From Oscillospiraceae bacterium (GTDB taxonomy: Bacteria > Bacillota > Clostridia > Oscillospirales > Ruminococcaceae): 15,890 bases of DNA. Made by a program: the position numbers and the translations under genes. The notes below the pieces were generated by a model that had not been told where the DNA came from, made no database searches, and was given only the letters and a program-made list of their open reading frames with translations. Location: NCBI GenBank assembly GCA_009784765.1, contig WQXP01000009.1:1-15890 (forward strand), in the 5' to 3' direction. Below, piece after piece: positions 15,105 through 15,890 of the stretch (the stretch's first letter is position 1; the number at the start of each line of letters is the position of its first letter).

Positions 15105-15133
15105 ATTATACCATATTATTCCCCCGCTGTCAA
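15105..15133 (-). promoter_or_regulatory. Consensus sigma-A promoter of the membrane protein/xylanase run
   Basis: TTGACA (15133-15128) and TATAAT (15110-15105) with 17 bases spacing and an extended-10 TGG. The transcript start is expected near 15098. A short leader of about 25 bases leads to AAGGAGG and the 15073 ATG. No terminator is seen downstream until at least the RadC gene, so it may serve several genes. Confidence 0.93.
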
Positions 15134-15146
15134 GGGATTTTACATG

Positions 15147-15181
15147 AAAAATTCCCCGCCGTTCATGACGGTGGGGATTTT
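15147..15181. other. Hairpin 1 of the divergent intergenic region
   Basis: An imperfect stem pairs the AAAA-TCCCC-CCGT side (15147-15161) with ACGG-GGGGATTTT (15168-15181), with one GU pair, one bulge and a short loop. It is the first of three hairpins in the 155 bases between the two promoters. Confidence 0.55.
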
Positions 15182-15186
15182 CGCCC

Positions 15187-15209
15187 AAAAACCGCTGTGA
15201 GCGGTTTTT
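15187..15209. terminator. Terminator-like hairpin 2 of the divergent intergenic region
   Basis: A perfect 10-bp stem (AAAAACCGCT with AGCGGTTTTT) and three-base loop, followed on the plus strand by TTTTTT and mirrored by AAAAA, so it can terminate in both directions. No known upstream gene needs a stop here on either strand, which hints at an unannotated short transcript. Confidence 0.6.
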
Positions 15210-15218
15210 TGCGAAATC

Positions 15219-15255
15219 TTGCACAAAGCCCCCCGCGAGGCTGTTCTTTGTGCAA
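15219..15255. other. Hairpin 3 of the divergent intergenic region
   Basis: A perfect 10-bp inverted repeat (TTGCACAAAG with CTTTGTGCAA) encloses 17 bases that include a smaller AGCC/GGCT pairing. It lies about 30 bases upstream of the plus-strand -35 box and could be an operator or a folded RNA. Confidence 0.6.
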
Positions 15256-15288
15256 ATCGCTGAATTTCAAAAAGTTTCCGAAAAAGCA

Positions 15289-15317
15289 TTGACAGGGGGT
15301 AAATAATGTGGTATGCT
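15289..15317 (+). promoter_or_regulatory. Sigma-A promoter of the secreted frameshifted gene
   Basis: TTGACA (15289-15294) and TATGCT (15312-15317) with a 17-base spacer and TGG before the -10 (extended -10). The start is expected near 15324, with about 50 bases of leader to the 15374 ATG, which has AGAGGT eight bases upstream. Confidence 0.82.
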
Positions 15318-15373
15318 ATATACACTGCAGTGGAAATCCTCGGGGAAAATAAAACGAAAAGAGGTAACAATCT

Positions 15374-15890
15374 ATGAAACAACGACGTTTCAAAAGACTC
15401 ATGTCAATGGTGTTGACATTTGCGCTGTTTTGTGGTATGATTGGGGAGATGAGGACGGAGGTTGGGGCGGCGACGACGTTCAATTTCAACCCTCAATGGG
15501 TTTTGGCGGCAGGGAACGGTACACACTTCAATCTACGTTCGTTCACTGCAGGTGATGCTGTTTCATTCAACATTGAGGAAGTTGCCATAATAGCAATATT
15601 GATGGCGTTTGCAACACAACCTCAAGTGTATGGCCATTCACAGGTTGCGGCACAGCCGCTAACTGTGGCACATTGCACCATAAATCGGACGTTCGACTAA
15701 TCAACGTCCAACCATCTACCACTACTTTTGTCGTTAGGGTGATAGGACACAAACTTTGCCGAACAACTGGTGGGAATCACGCAAGCAGTCTCGTTGGGTC
15801 GGGATGGTATCCTTGGCAACACACACCGTCACGCCGTGATTCGGTTGCCACTGTACGAACAAGCATTTCGTTACCGATAATTATTCAGCA
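15374..15890 (+). pseudogene. Secreted protein gene with an apparent single-base frameshift, running off the window
   Basis: The ATG at 15374 follows AGAGGT and its own promoter. It encodes a signal peptide (basic MKQRRFKR, hydrophobic core to about 23, cleavage near VGAA/TT at 33-34), then TTFNFNPQWVLAAGNG and GDAVSFNIEE. In this frame it stops at 15700 after 108 residues, and the tail after residue 68 has a hydrophobic, unconvincing composition. The next frame is open from 15577 to the window end (104 codons, no stop) and reads GSCHNSNIDGVCNTTSS, later FTGCGTAANCG and LVGSGWYPW, with Cys and Gly content suited to an extracellular protein. One extra G at 15577-15578 would join the two. It may be a pseudogene, a sequencing error or, less likely, programmed frameshifting. 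The family is not recognised. Confidence 0.65.

Noticed and set aside
15140..15382. 80-codon minus-strand ORF and the overlapping 106-codon ORF at 14904-15224
   Set aside because: They run through the hairpin array and a promoter, with low-complexity product and no ribosome site.

Overview
The window looks like a chromosomal piece of a spore-forming Clostridia-type (Firmicutes) bacterium, probably a plant-polymer-degrading gut or anaerobic species. This is inferred from three things: two tandem YheC/YheD-type (spore-coat-associated) ATP-grasp genes, strong AGGAGG ribosome binding sites with extended -10 sigma-A promoters, and a large secreted GH10 xylanase. No tRNA, rRNA, CRISPR array, insertion sequence or phage gene was recognised.

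Layout. From 1 to 2265, minus strand: gap (glycolytic GAPDH, with its own promoter, an overlapping palindrome and a terminator), then two YheC/D-like ATP-grasp genes coupled by an ATGA overlap, the second cut by the window edge. From 2392 to 3836: a small hypothetical gene (minus) divergent from a secreted polysaccharide deacetylase (plus). From 3856 to 5700, minus: a consensus promoter, an unknown 79-residue protein and a ComM/YifB ATPase. From 15133 down to 5711, minus: a consensus promoter followed by a close-packed, apparently unidirectional run. In transcription order it holds a membrane protein with a degenerate phosphatase-like tail, the 1309-residue xylanase/metalloprotease fusion, a PstS-like lipoprotein, a short IMPACT/YigZ-domain protein, ilvD, a broken HicB-like antitoxin remnant and a RadC-family gene. 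From 15134 to 15288: an array of three hairpins between divergent promoters. From 15289 to 15890, plus: a promoter and a secreted-protein gene with an apparent frameshift, running off the window.

How the parts fit. The clearest functional theme is extracellular polysaccharide and cell-surface work: xylanase fusion, polysaccharide deacetylase, lipoprotein and secreted frameshifted protein. It is mixed with housekeeping genes (gap, ilvD, comM, radC). The most unusual items are the xylanase that ends in a zincin-like HExxHxxGxxD domain, the membrane protein whose tail resembles low-molecular-weight phosphatase without its catalytic Cys and Arg, the inserted palindrome in the 79-residue gene, and the frameshifted secreted protein. 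All family calls are by eye, without database searches.
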